DNA from: Liolophura sinensis
Taxonomy: Eukaryota > Mollusca > Polyplacophora > Chitonida > Chitonidae
NCBI RefSeq assembly: GCF_032854445.1
Contig: NC_088305.1
Location: forward strand, 14,615,717 to 14,679,716
DNA: 64,000 nucleotides
Reading direction: 5' to 3'
Shown here: one piece after another, positions 43,085-55,153 of the stretch
How the letters are laid out: every line of letters starts with the position of its first letter
Numbering within the stretch: position 1 is the first letter of the stretch
Made by a program: the position numbers and the translations under genes
The notes under the pieces: generated by a model
Seen by the model: the letters and a program-made list of their open reading frames with translations, nothing else
Told to the model about the DNA's origin: nothing
The model's database searches: none

Positions 43085-46000
43085 CTATCCAATAGAAAAC
43101 GCCGTTTCACGCGAAACGTCCTGTTGCCGCCGATGTTTGCAGCTTACTATATCAGTTAAAACTTGCCGGAAAGAAGCGTCACAAACCCAGTGCATGACGG
43201 GATTAAACCACGTGTGCAAAAGTGTTAAGACATGTACAATTTCTCCTGCAAGTTCAACACCAGCACTGTTTTGCATCCGCGGCACTGATATTGGTACCAA
43301 TGCGTACGCAAAGTAACATCCAAAACACATGCAAAACATGACAGCTATAAAAGTAAGATGCATCCAAGACTTCTTCAGCGTACTTCCTCCACCACCTCGT
43401 GCATTTCCGCCAGCTACGGACACAGTGGATCTCTTCTTTAGTATACATATTGCACACACTGTCAAACTAAGAAATACCAATAATGGAAGAACCATGTCGA
43501 ACGTGAGATTATAAAACGCAATAGCCTTCACCTTGGCACTGCAGATAAGAAAGCTCGTGGATGTCCCGTTCACGGGAATAGCCTGTAAAGAAAAACATGC
43601 CATGTTTATGTTAAAAATGGATAGCCGCTGACTTTTTGAACCATAACGATTACAATACAGGAGTTACTAAAGTGATGCAAATTTCTTTGAGTTGGTTGAC
43701 ATTTTTCACTGTTCTGCATTATTTTTTTCAAAAATTCAGCATAAGAAGGTAACGAAATGATGCCTCAACACAAAGCAGACTGTAGTTATTTATCAAGTGG
43801 GTATGTACCTCATGATGGGTATGTACCTCGTAAGCTATCACTGGATAGATTGTAAGTATTGTGCACATTATCCAACCACAGGCAAGCTGGAGGTGAATGT
43901 TTCTTAGAGTGGTTAACTTCCGGAAGTAAATCGGGAACCGTATTGCGCAGAATCGTTCAAGGGCCAACAAAATTAGAGACATGACGCATGCGTAATAACC
44001 AAGGAAATCAATGAACACGTATATCCGGCAAATGGTGCTATTTAGTAGTCCCGCCACAGCGATACGAAGAAATATGCACATACCAGACACAGAGTATAGC
44101 AGGTTTCCTGTCAACAAAAAAATGCATGTAACAAGCATAAATATCAAAGAAATCATGTTTTAAGTCCTCGTCTGGAGATGTAGCAGTAAAACCCGGAGAA
44201 AATCACTCGGCAAAACAGACAATTACAGTGAAAACATTTACTTGAATGATAATGCTGGCCACTGTCGAATAAGTGAAATATTCTTCGGTACGGCGTAAAA
44301 CACCAATCAAATAAATAAATTTACTTGAATGTTTGTGAAAAGGTCAAAGACTTGAAAGACATATGTGTCGTGTACACGCATGATGCGTTCATTAAAACAC
44401 ATAGCTGGACAAGGAAAGCTTGTCCAAATGTATAAACATAACAAGACAATGTAACAGCTTAATACAAAGGATAAGCTCTTGGAGGCTTTATTTTAATTTC
44501 CGCCATCTATTAATCGATTGATCATTTCAGGGAATTCGACCATGGAATGAATGAATAAAGGCATGATTCTGGTAAAACGCCACGTCGGCCACGTTCATCT
44601 ATATTGCGGCGAGGACATGTTTAACCGGAGAACTGTAAATGGCTTTGGACGCGCTAATAATTTTTAATCGTGGACACCTCTGACACTTTGAGTTTTTCAC
44701 ACTTGATTAGAATTCGGGTATTCGGTAAGCTACATGTTTGTGGTTAGGATTTTCACACTGTATGTAGTCTATACTTCCCTTACTAAAAATGAAAATGTGG
44801 TTTTGCAACTTAGGGTCATTTCTCTTTTAATTTCTTGATTATTTTAGGGAATTCCCAACAGCTAACTGTTCATTAATATTTATTTTGATTTATTTGATTG
44901 ACGTTTTCACGGCGTACTTAAGAATATTTTATTTATACGACCGCGGCCGGCATTATATTGTGGTAGGAGGGAACCTTGTGGATACCCGGTGATTTTTCGT
45001 GAGGGAATTCAGCTTTAATCCATGCTCTGAGCGAACTACCAATCTAAAGCTCAATTTTTTTACATTGCCTTCAGTATTTGTCTGCAGCGCTTATATTAAG
45101 ATGAAGACATCATTATGTGATTGATTCATGTGGCATTCAGCATACATTGACAATTTAACAACTTGGATAGTTAAAAAAGTTCGAATAAAAACAATCCATA
45201 AGCGTGGCTGTTGTATTACCTAATCCAGAGTCCTACCTGTGCATGGCGATCGTAATTGTAAACCCTACAATTGTTTATAGCTGATTGCAAACACAAGTTA
45301 TGCAGCTTGCACAAAGGCATTTATAACCTTTTGAGTTACGATCGCGATCGTACGCCATATCTGAAATAATGCTGGTCTGTATAAATGCAAAATGTATCAG
45401 CCAACAACCTGTTCCTGTCGTTTTTGTTTTCAAAAACAGTTCTACGTCATAAAGATTTAACAACTAACAACAGCTAGATGTAAAAAAAATCGTAACATCT
45501 TTTTGAGACAATTAAATCGCACATGTTTAAACCGAGTTGAAAATTACTTACAGTGTACGTAATGCAAGTATTTGTCCTTAACGTTAGTTTTGAGACGATT
45601 GTAAATATTTACAATAGGGTTGACAAGTTTATATTTCTTCATTGTAAGTTACGACAATTTCTGAGTATTCCTTCTTGAAAGAGGGTGTCATGATCGTCAT
45701 CTTGGTGGTGTAAAATCAACTTAGGCGTACGATACTTTTATGCAACCATCCCCAGTACACCCATTCAGTAACAGTCACTAAATTAACAACTAAACGCATC
45801 ACCCTTCAGACGTTCCACGTAATTTAATTAATAAGAGGCCCTCAAAGCTTGGTTGCAGTTTTTGACTAATGCAATTTCAGAAGGCATTTGCAGAAGTGAC
45901 TGTTTCTGGCCCTGTCTAGCTTAAGCAGTCATAATACACGGCAGCTGCAACTGTCAGGTCTTTGACCATTGGAATTGCCTTGGCTGCAGTTTAAAGGCGC

Positions 46001-46401
46001 CAGCCTACCCACAGTTTTCTTCCACCTATATATTTTTACATTTATATGGGTTAAAATTTCTAGAGCATGGCGTTAAACACCAATTATAAAATAAATCTCT
46101 AAAATACCCTTACGGTAAATTAGAACTCTCGTCCTCATTGCTTTCCCAGTACATCCTCAGCAATGCTAGTCTGATTAGAAGCGCGATGTGGTTGAGCTAG
46201 AATGCTGTGGTTCTTACCTGATGCCAAACTCAGTGAATACCTCTTTGTGTAAGGTTTATTCCGAATTTCCCTTAGGAGCACCACGCATACAACCAGATTA
46301 GAGAGGAATCCAAAAATGCCAGAGACAAGGCTCGTGATGGCATACCATCCCACCTTGTACATGTATGCTGGCACTTCAGATGTGTTGTTCCGAGTCTCCA
46401 T
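43085..46401 (-). CDS. rhodopsin-like GPCR, three exons, 320 aa
   Basis: Exons are 46,401-46,218, 44,107-43,827 and 43,582-43,085; introns have GTAAGA...TGACAG and GTACAT...TTTACAG ends and the phases agree. Seven membrane segments are visible. Landmarks: N35 in TM1 (FLSNLV), N63 in TM2 where most class A receptors have Asp, C88 before TM3, E112-R113-F114 in place of DRY, C169 in ECL2 as disulfide partner, P188 in TM5, and N282-P283 in TM7 with the NPxxY Tyr replaced by His286. TM6 lacks CWxP. N-glycosylation at NNTS (N5 or N6) and NGTS. The first intron cuts TM2. A second, in-frame splice donor 18 bp after the one used would add six residues (VHTHHE) in ECL2. Likely a peptide-type receptor, but the ligand is unknown. 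An upstream ATG is absent in frame; the ATG at 46,401 is the natural start. Confidence 0.88.
44249..44321 (+). mobile_element. SINE 3' fragment in GPCR intron 1
   Basis: ATAATGCTGGCCACTGTCG to GGTACGGCGTAAAACACC plus AATAAATAAAT, antisense to the gene. Confidence 0.9.
44885..44975 (-). mobile_element. SINE 3' fragment in GPCR intron 1
   Basis: TTTATTTGATTGACGTTTTC then CGACCGCGGCCGGCATTAT. Oriented with the gene. A further decayed tail (GAGCATGGCGTTAAACACC) lies at 46,061-46,090. Confidence 0.85.
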
Positions 46402-49400
46402 GATATTTTGTTTCGTCAAGTATCACAAATTTTCCTGATAATCCCCTAACAGTTTAATCCTTGTATCCATCCTACTATGCTGGTCAAAACACAAAAAGAT
46501 TTCAGCTTGAAACAGTCCGAAAAACATCCCAACGTCTCAGTGTTGACAATGGATGCGTCGGTGAAAATAGTCGAGGCCTCCAGAATGTAAGGGTGCAGAA
46601 AAGTGCGTTAGTCATCGGTCTCCGTATTGTACAAGCTAAGGCACAACGTCATAGACGTTACTGTATACATTGCCAACGAATCAGAAAGGTATTAAGCGCA
46701 GCCGCTACTCTAGGCAAATCGAGTGGGATACAACATGTGTAGTTTGTGAATAATATGATAGATTAACGATTCCTTATCCTAAAGGCAGAATTGTCACCAT
46801 GACCACCTGGCTTATTTGATATATCCCAAAGTAGAGGAGACACGGGTCGCCCAGTGCCTTAAACACGACCATGTGAGATTCTTCTCGCGATGGACTGCAC
46901 AAAATTGAAAGCAAATTACGTCTTATATATAGGTATTATGTTGGAGTCCTAAAGTAGCGTGAGAATGATCAGCAATATGGTGTAAGGTTTCGTACGTACA
47001 TGTGGAATCACATAGCTTCACATGACGACCACATGCCGACCCTCCCATATGAGTGTTGAATTACTCATAACTTTCTCCAATGGCTAGAGCAGTTTCGAAG
47101 AGACCAGGACTAAGTTCAACAAATTTGCTTTCTCTGTGCGCTAAAACCACCTGAAATGGAAGTGTAAAAGTGTCTTTCCAAAAAGGTCATTCCAGTAGCT
47201 ACAGTTTTTTGGATGCACACGTTTTTCATAAAAAAAACGAATTGTGCGAGTTTTATCGAAGACTTCTATCGTAACTTCATTCGTCTCACAGTTTGGAACT
47301 GCTGTAAACAAGATCGCCGCTGTCACGATTGCTTATTTCTCTGTGATCCAATATCAGTAGTAATTCTACAACATTCGTCGTAGTCTTAACCGTTGTTACA
47401 CTTGTACAGCAAAGCCGGACCGTCAAATGTTTGGCCAATAGATTCCATACCACGGCAATGGCATCTCACCTTCCTGACAACCTGTGCGCGCAGGATTTCA
47501 CACACAGCATATATCTATAGGCTTGTTTCAACTCAAATCAAGTCCTGAGTCATCCGATAATGTGAGTTTCTCTCCCTAGACTGTCAGACTATTTACCCAA
47601 ATCATAACCGTGTAAGTTACTGAACTCGACTCGGTGCCCTACCTAGGCCAGAGTCAACGGATATCTCTTATCACACAGATATAAATGCTTTTAGCATGTT
47701 TAGTTTAGATGTTGACGGACACGGAGCGAGCGGCAATTGCTATACCTTCCTTTAACAACAGGGTAATTAGTATGCGTGCGTAGCTGTCCTGAAGCGTTTG
47801 TTTTACTCGATAGGCCTTCGGCACAGAGGTATGCTTGATTATTTGCCCAGATCACATTTATGAGGTATTGAGTAATTGAGTAATTACTGTTTCTTTCAAG
47901 GTACAAACAAAAAACTATTCATAGCATATGTAACCAAATCAAAATCTATTCTTTAGAAAATCTAAAATGAGCTCCGTCGTTGGCGTGCACTTTGGACGGG
48001 TATACGCCATTACAAATTTAGCTCCACCCCTTTCCCCAATACATGAAGCTCACTGGTGGAAAGACAAAGACCCGTGTGGTAGAATGTAATTACCTAGTCT
48101 TACGTCTACACACAGTGTCCATAACAATCCTCACATTCTTTTGAAAATGACTACTGAAGACAGTATAATGACATTGCCTTTGAGTTACACATTTTTGTGC
48201 GAGGCTCAATACGCTTAGGGATAAATCAGTGAAAACTAGTAAACTAGTAAATTACAACTGCTGATTATTTTCATGCTGTCTTGCCCGATACCCCTATGTT
48301 AACCAGGCGAGGCACTTCCGAACAGTATTGATGTGTTTTGCTGCTAATGGCATGTCACAGCAGAAAGAAGATATTTCTAGTTTCCTAATCAAGACAGCGA
48401 AATGAACTAAACGACGTTTTTGTCGTATTACTTTAAAAGGTTATTATGTTTGACCTACTTTTGTATTATATTTATTAGCCTGCTAAAGACTAATCGGCAC
48501 AACAATCACGAATCAAAAACTAAACACTTTGGAAAAGCCATTTTCCCACTTGCACTATTTTTATGCCAGTATATTACTTTATTTTAGGGTAGTATGTCTC
48601 TAAAGGGTTTTCTAATATGGCCTTCAAGCCAGTGGACTGAATTAGCCCAAAAATTGCGGGGCACAAATTCAAGTACTGGCCTAAAACATACTCAAGTTTT
48701 TGACCGGCCGTTTTCAGTAAAAGCACGTCACAGTTATGCTGAGAAACATGCCTGTTTTCCGCTGGGATTATTGGTTTCTGCTGACAGCTACCTTGAGGAC
48801 TTGAAGATTGGGTATACATGGCATACATGCACACTGAACGATCGGATCAGGACACCCCGATGGCACGGTCGGTCCATCTGACACGGGACCCAAACACACT
48901 GACATCATCAAACAGCAGAGACCACGGGTTACCGTATATAGGGTGAAGACTGCTGCCACAAATTGGTCTTTATGGTATCGATCCTTGGGGACTATAAAGC
49001 GATGTGCCAATCTGACGTTTGCCGTGTAAACTGACGTACATCTCATCAGTTTGCACACTGTAAAAATGTTCCGGTATTCCCGATCTATTGTTTTCGGAAC
49101 ATGTGGAGTTTAGACACAGCGATGAAGTAGAGTGCCAGATATTCTGGTAGCTCTGTTCATATTAACTTACACGAGATTTTATAGCCATATTTAAACGTGA
49201 GAAAATCCGGGTGAATTGACTTGGAGGAATAACCTTGATACATCAGTTTTGCAAAGACAAAGCAGGAGATATGAAAACAAGATAAAAACAAGAGAAGTAT
49301 GTTATGGAGCCACTTGGCTCAGTACAGTGTATGAAGTGGAGAATTTCATTTAGGCTTTAATTCATTGTTGATAAAGTATCTTTGAGAAATGCGTGCGCCG

Positions 49401-49664
49401 GTGTCAGAGATTGTTTTAATTGAATCATAGGGCTCGTGCTGGATCATGTGAATATGTTTCTGTGCAAGCTGTAGACTCTCGTCTGAGGACGGACTTTACC
49501 TTTTTTCTGGTCATTGGGGTACGAACTAAAAAAAAACTGCGTTGCAAACGGTATGAATCCGTGAAAGACGTGTAGAATTTCCTGTCATTTCAACCATCGT
49601 CCCTTTCTCCACGGATAAAATTAATGAGCATTTTCAAAAATAACTGATCATCGTGTTTCGCAAA
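46402..49664. other. intergenic DNA upstream of the first GPCR
   Basis: No confident gene. On the minus strand 47,297-47,141 reads AVPNCETNEVTIEVFDKTRT and YEKRVHPKNCSYWNDLFGK after a TTGTTTACAG acceptor-like sequence; it could be a small exon but has no partner. The 93-codon plus-strand frame at 46,461 has no motif. No promoter element can be singled out. Confidence 0.35.
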
Positions 49665-49905
49665 CACGATAAACCTAGCGGGTCCTAGCATGCCTAGCCC
49701 CTGGTTAAGCGAAATTATAGCGCAAGTGATTCTAGACGCTTTCCAAATGTTTACTCACAAGAGAATTATACTCATTGCATAACTTAACAGAGAATGCGCT
49801 TGGAATGACATCGAGACACCAGTTTTTACTTCAACAACTGACGCTTTGTCTATATTTACTTACAAAGCAATTATACTCATTGAAAAAAAAACTAATCCAT
49901 TTGAA
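49665..49905 (-). mobile_element. Penelope-like element 3' remnant
   Basis: Matches the 3' untranslated part and the end of the coding part of the 34-kb copy: CTAGCCCCTGGTTAAGC against CTAGCCCCAGGTTTAGC, GAGAATTATACTCATTG against GAGTGTTATACTCATTG, then the CTAGTTTTTGAACTAACAACTG region decayed. ATTATACTCATTG is present twice (49,766 and 49,873), suggesting a small internal duplication. Confidence 0.7.
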
Positions 49906-50214
49906 CTGCGTCCAAAGCGGCGGAGGTTTCATCCCAAACATAATGCATGTATCTATTTATTCAAGTGTCGTTTAACGTGAAACTCAATTTTATGTCACTT
50001 AAAGATTAACTGGTGCATGAAATCGGAATCCTGTGGTAACACACCGGCATATCGCAACTTACTGACGAAATTTGCACTGTTTTCATGACATCGTATATTT
50101 AATGTGATGGAATAACAGTAGTTCTGAGACGTCTAAAGAAATAAAATTGGTATCATTGCATTTTTATACCTAACTGCGCTAATACTGGGGTACTTACATA
50201 AACACATTAGAATA

Positions 50215-50337
50215 ACACCCTTGACAAGAACAACAAATTGACAAGAGGCCGTTTTTCACCGGCTACTTGCGACCATTTGCCAACATAATCTGTGACCAAA
50301 TCACACTGTCGTCGCTGCTCCTGTTTTACTCTCTACG

Positions 50338-50425
<88 letters not shown>

Positions 50426-51760
50426 TATATTTTTATATATATTTTTATATATATTTTCCACGTTTGACATAACAAATTGCAATTTACATCACTGCATTTA
50501 TCTTGCTAATTCTGCCTAAACCATGCTGATGGTTGGGGCTGTAAGTTGTTATTATTTAAGTATTTCCCTAAATAGTTTAAAAAAAAAATAAAAACTGATG
50601 TAAACTAACAAGAGGTGGTGCTACCATTTGCCAGTCATCACAGAGTCGTTGTCGCTGCTCTGGCTTAACTCTGTTTTTAAGTTACAGATATGCCTACCGT
50701 GTTGGTGGAAAACAAGAGCGTTTTGACGAAACATAGGCGACACAGACGGGTACATCAACGTTTGTCACCAAGGCGGGGTGTAGGGCCCACCCCCTATAAG
50801 CGAATACTTCTTAAGTATGGCGTAAAACACCTATTAAATAAATACATAACATTGGAACAGTGAGAGCGTTTCAGGCAGACTAGGGATGGGGTTGAACTCT
50901 GACCTTGTGTTCCTAGAAGTTGTAAGTTCGCCCTTAGCTTACCCTCACGGACCACGTGCTTCACACTACATCGAAAGTTCAACACTGACAATGATCTGAC
51001 TTTGAATCTTCTGACACACAAACATCTGACGTACAAACAACTAGTAGTTTGACCTGTCGAACTACTGGTGTTAATATAAATTTCAATTAAATATATACAG
51101 CCAGAAATTCTTTTAACGAGTTACACAACAGTTGAAACATGCTACATTTCTAGCCTGAAACAGTATGCGCATGTAGCATCCTTCAAGAAGGTAGCGCTTT
51201 CCACTAAACAACTGTACATAATCTGATCAGGGGAAAAGATAAGCTTGGCAATTTATCCAGCCTGAAGGAGATCCAATCAAGTTTTTAGGCCAAGCCAAGG
51301 GACAGTTATCAGTGTAAGGAACATACGTCAAATATAAGTGCTCTGGTTATATGTGACACATTTCCGATAACATAGCGTGTTGAAACCCTGATGCATCAAT
51401 AACATTTTGAGCAACTCTATAGACAAGCGATTAAAGAACTGCAGTGAATATCCCTATATTTTTCCACCTAATTCTGTTTAAGTAATGTTGCTATAGGAGG
51501 CATCAATTTCGCTATTTCGCTATTACTGAAGCATTTACGTAAACAGTTAGACCAAAACCCTGACTAATGTCTATCCTAATTGTCAAGAGGCCGTATTTCA
51601 CCGGTTACGTTTTACCATTTGTCAACTATCACACTGTCAGGAGGCCGTATTTCACCTGTTACGTTTTACCATTTGTCAGCTATCACACTGTCAGGAGGCT
51701 GTATTTCACCGGTTACGTTTTACCACTTGTCAACTATCACATAGTGGCAAATGATCTGGT
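50215..51760 (-). repeat. inverted copies of the 24-25-kb dispersed repeat, with 54-bp triplication
   Basis: Pieces at about 50,230-50,545, 50,610-50,660 and 51,440-51,750 belong to the family described at 24.3-25.8 kb, in the opposite orientation. Between 51,589 and 51,750 one 54-bp part is present three times (GGCCGTATTTCACCGGTTAC, ATTTGTCAACTATCACAC). As 54 is a multiple of three, a frame reads through it, which is chance. Confidence 0.7.
50341..50421. repeat. (TA)n microsatellite
   Basis: 40 uninterrupted TA units. A shorter (TA)n run of 13 units lies at 53,629-53,654. Confidence 0.98.
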
Positions 51761-51827
51761 CTTCATCTCTATCCTTTTTACCTTTGTATACCGCGACATC
51801 AGTTGGTCGGTTGGTCCACAATCGTTT

Positions 51828-51907
51828 TTCAAACGAACTGCTCACCACGATATGGCTGAAATATTGCCGATGTGGCGTTAAGCCATAATCATTCATTCAA
51901 ACGAACT
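51828..51907 (+). mobile_element. third SINE family, 56-bp remnant with 12-bp target duplication
   Basis: TTCAAACGAACT occurs at 51,828-51,839 and 51,896-51,907. Between them are only CTGAAATATTGCCGATGTGG, CGTTAAGCC and an ATTC tail. This is an extreme 5' truncation at the time of insertion. Confidence 0.9.
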
Positions 51908-52367
51908 AAACTAAATCCGTGTTATTGATATATGCCCATATTTAGTTAAGAGCTTTAGGCTTTAGGCTTCGATCAATCTATCTGCGACTACGGCAGTTGA
52001 TAACAAGCTCGCCAGGTAACCGTATATATTCCTCTCGAGAGCAAATGCCTATAGTCTAGTTTAATGAATTGGACGTTGAATGCTGGCAATATATGGTCTA
52101 ACACAGTCTTCTTCCCAAATCGGCTAAAGATCCCTGATCGATAAAAAGCTACGAACTTCTAATTCCTTATAGGAAAATACCCAGAGTTTTGGGGAAAGGC
52201 CCTTCCGTTAGACGTTGTATCGTTAGCATCAAACGTTAAATTCGTTAGGTTAACTATAGACGGTAACACAATATCTTTTAATTGTAGTTTGGATTATGGA
52301 TTTTCCTCTTGACCGCATAAGAGTTGTAATATTCTTGTACTTAAGGTTTCTTTTATCTAATTTACAG

Positions 52368-52760
52368 GGTTTTCCTGGCATTGTCGAACAATTTGATTAG
52401 CAATCCACTCAATACTACCATCAGAAACAACAGCGAACGATTCGTCGGTTGGTTCAGACTACATAGCACCATTTAGCATCACACGTTATGCTTACGTCTT
52501 ACCAATAACTGGTACAATATACATTGTCTTGAACATTTTCTTGCTTGTCTTTATTCGGGTGTTATCTTTAAGCAGCGAAATAATTGCAATATACATGAAA
52601 GCAATAGATTTAGCGTAACTGCCAGCTTTATTTTGTTTTGTATCAAGTCCCTTTTTGAATCACCTGCATCTAAATGCTCAGCTAATTACTGTGCTGCATC
52701 TTTGAGACTCCATGTTCCCTCTCTTAATTGATAACAAAGGAATAGTTATCCGCGTCCTTC
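52368..52760 (+). pseudogene. decayed tandem copy of the intronless GPCR
   Basis: Aligns with 53,750-54,180. Best part: CACCATTTAGCATCACACG...ACGTCTTACCAATAACTGG...TTGAACATTTTCTTGCTTGT...AGCAGCGAAATAATTGCAA, equivalent to the N-terminus, TM1 and ICL1. The start codon is changed (GATGGAAGC has become GATTAGCAA), TM2 is deleted after GATTTAGC, and the TM3 part continues in decayed form to about 52,760. A TTTACAG acceptor precedes it, as at the intact gene. The remaining two thirds of the gene are missing. Confidence 0.85.
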
Positions 52761-53743
52761 AATAATACAGCCGTCAGTGTTCGAACGACTTTTATTATCT
52801 GGGTATTTTGTAACTCAAATTGCATCATATATAGACGTTGATAAAGAAAAATATGACTGATACGTAAAATAAACGTCATAACATGTAGGTGGCTACTTTT
52901 TTGCCTTTCCCCTCAAGTTGACTCCATGATTTATTAACACTCGATGTGGCTTACATCGACACATTCTTCACTCACAAAAGACTTGGGTTAAACTGTCGAA
53001 GCAAAGGTGTTAATCCATAACACATGTTTAACTATAGGTGCTCTATCTCAGAACTGCTAGTTTCTTATTGTGGCAAGCCATGCAACAGTTAAACCATTCT
53101 TAGTTTCGTTCTCTGCTGCATACTTCACGGGAGCCGCACCGTTCACTCAACAAGTACCATAAGATATTTGAGTCAGAAACATTTTGCTGGCGATAATAGA
53201 GGCGAAAATATCTGTTCCAGACAAGGTAGGGGTTTATTTAGCTTTAATACTTACTCACCCCAGCATCTGGCTTGTAGGTGGAACCGATCTGTCTGGAAAT
53301 GTTTAAACTATGTCTTTTACCTGGGAGTTAAGTATACTGCAATAAATCCCTTATTTACGTTTCTCTTGAATGCAAGGTATTTAATATTTGTTGGCTCAAA
53401 ACGCTATACCTATCTAGTATCTATCCAGTATTTGGACACCAGTTTAAAATACTGATACCTTTGTGTAAGGTAAAGCTTCCGACTATTCGAATGTCTCTTA
53501 AAGTTTGCGAGAAAATGACATATTTTCCTTGATTTGGGAAAAATTTAGTTTTATGTGCAAAGAAAAGTAAAAAAAATTGTCCGAGTTAACAGAACATAAT
53601 CAGCTCAGTCAAACACGATATATCTAATTTATATATATATATATATATATATATGGAACTTTATTTTCGGGTTCGCTGTTAATATTGACCCTAACAGATG
53701 GTAAAATTATAACGCCAAATGTTTTCTTCATTCTCATTAACAG

Positions 53744-54849
53744 GCCAGTCACGGAAATAGTTGGATAGATCCGAATAGTATTTTGAGATGGAAGCCCTCA
53801 ATTCTAGCCTCAGAAACAATGGGTCTGGTGGAGCAAACAATTCGTTGGCTGGATCTGCCCATAAAGCATCATTTAGCGATACACTATATACTTACGCCCT
53901 ACCAATAACTGCTACAGTAGGTACTGCCTTGAATATTGCATTGCTTGCCATTCTTCGAGTCTCATCTCTAAGGAGCGAAATAACTGCCATATACGTCAAA
54001 GCAATCGCATTTTCAGATTTAGGCTTTCTGGTATTCTCGTTGTTTCCCTGGGTGCAGATGGTTTTCCAGATCAACGTATACCACAGTGTCGGTTTTTGTC
54101 AGCTTGTGAACTTCGCCATGACGGTTTTCCCGTCTTTATCTCTTTTCTTTATTCTCTCGTTTGCCATTAACGGTGTCATTTGGAAGACTCGCCCTTGGTT
54201 AAGACAAGATCTGCCAGAAGCGTTTGGTTCAAAGATTATGCTTGTGGGAATCGCTTTCTTCGCTGTCTACCTCCAGGTTTATCCATTCTGGTTTTGGGAG
54301 TCGTCGTCAGAGACCTCTAACCAGTGCACTGTACATTACGAGAACTCGCTTTACTTCAGTGCATTTTTAAAGTTCGACATGTTTTTAGACATTATAGTAC
54401 AGGTAGCATTCATTGCACTGGGCGTGGGTTATGGGCTTTTCTGTCAAAAATGCGCCAGAACTAAACAGGCAACTTCCATTTGTGAATCCACGCCTTCACT
54501 CCCAGCCCACGCAAGAAACACGTATACTGACATCTATGGTGTATATTTTCGTCAAATCTTTTTAGTATTTCTTGTATCAGTGGTGTTTTTCAGTTTGCCA
54601 ACCAGTGCTTTTGTGCTGGCTAGGTTATGCTTCCCCACTATTGAATTGCATACCTGGTCGGACTTGATAGGGTTACTATTCTACGTGCACTTCGCTGTCA
54701 AACCCTTAGGGTATATAACTTTGTCGACTGAATTTCGAGACATAATTAAAATGGCCATACAAACCTTTGCACGAAAAATACACTTTCTTTGGAATGTTGA
54801 TAAAAGCTATGTCGGTGAAGAATCTGAAAGATTACACAGCAATAAATAA
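53744..54849 (+). CDS. rhodopsin-like GPCR, intronless coding region, 353 aa
   Basis: The ATG is at 53,788; a CATTAACAG acceptor ends at 53,743, so a 5'-UTR intron is likely. Seven membrane segments: TM1 about 35-57 with N49, TM2 70-90 with D77 (typical), TM3 106-131, TM4 148-168, TM5 189-218, TM6 256-280, TM7 292-311. C104 and C180 form the usual extracellular disulfide. Glycosylation sites N5, N11 and N17 lie in the N-terminus. The DRY motif is missing (N128-G129-V130 at that place) and NPxxY reads K305-P306-L307-G308-Y309, so G-protein coupling may be atypical. The last codons overlap an AATAAATAAA sequence, which could serve as polyadenylation signal across the stop codon. Not a homologue of the 43-kb receptor at the level of detail visible; ligand unknown. 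Confidence 0.9.
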
Positions 54850-54858
54850 AATCCTCTT

Positions 54859-55153
54859 CTTTTTAAGCTTGAGAGGCCTCCGTGGCTCAGTTGGTTATCG
54901 CGCTAGCACAGCGTAATGACCCAGGAGTCTCTCACCAATGCGCTCGCTGTGAGTTGAAACCCAGCTAATGCTGGCTTCCTCTCCGGCCGTACGCGGGAAG
55001 ATCTGTCAGCAACCTGCGGATGGTGGTGGGTATCCCCCGGGCTGTGCCCGGTTTCCACCCACCATAATTCTGGCCGCCGTCGTATAAGTGAAATATTCTT
55101 GAGTACGGCGTAAATCATCAATCAAATAAATAATAAGTAAATAACTTTTTAAG
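54859..55153 (+). mobile_element. full-length AAAT-family SINE with 9-bp target duplication
   Basis: CTTTTTAAG at 54,859-54,867 and 55,145-55,153 flank it; the SINE proper starts at 54,874 with AGGCCTCCGTGGCTCAG. It lies 10 bp after the GPCR stop codon and is probably part of the 3' end of the transcript or just past it. Confidence 0.9.

Noticed and set aside
46461-46742. 93-codon frame upstream of the first GPCR; its minus strand has a TM2-like phrase
   Set aside because: Contains stops on the minus strand and too little similarity to the receptor exon to call a paralogue.
50267-50519. Open frames with (Tyr-Ile)n
   Set aside because: Translation of the (TA)n microsatellite.
51567-51881. 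104-codon frame through the 54-bp triplication
   Set aside because: Open only because 54 is a multiple of three; the same sequence elsewhere in the family has stops.
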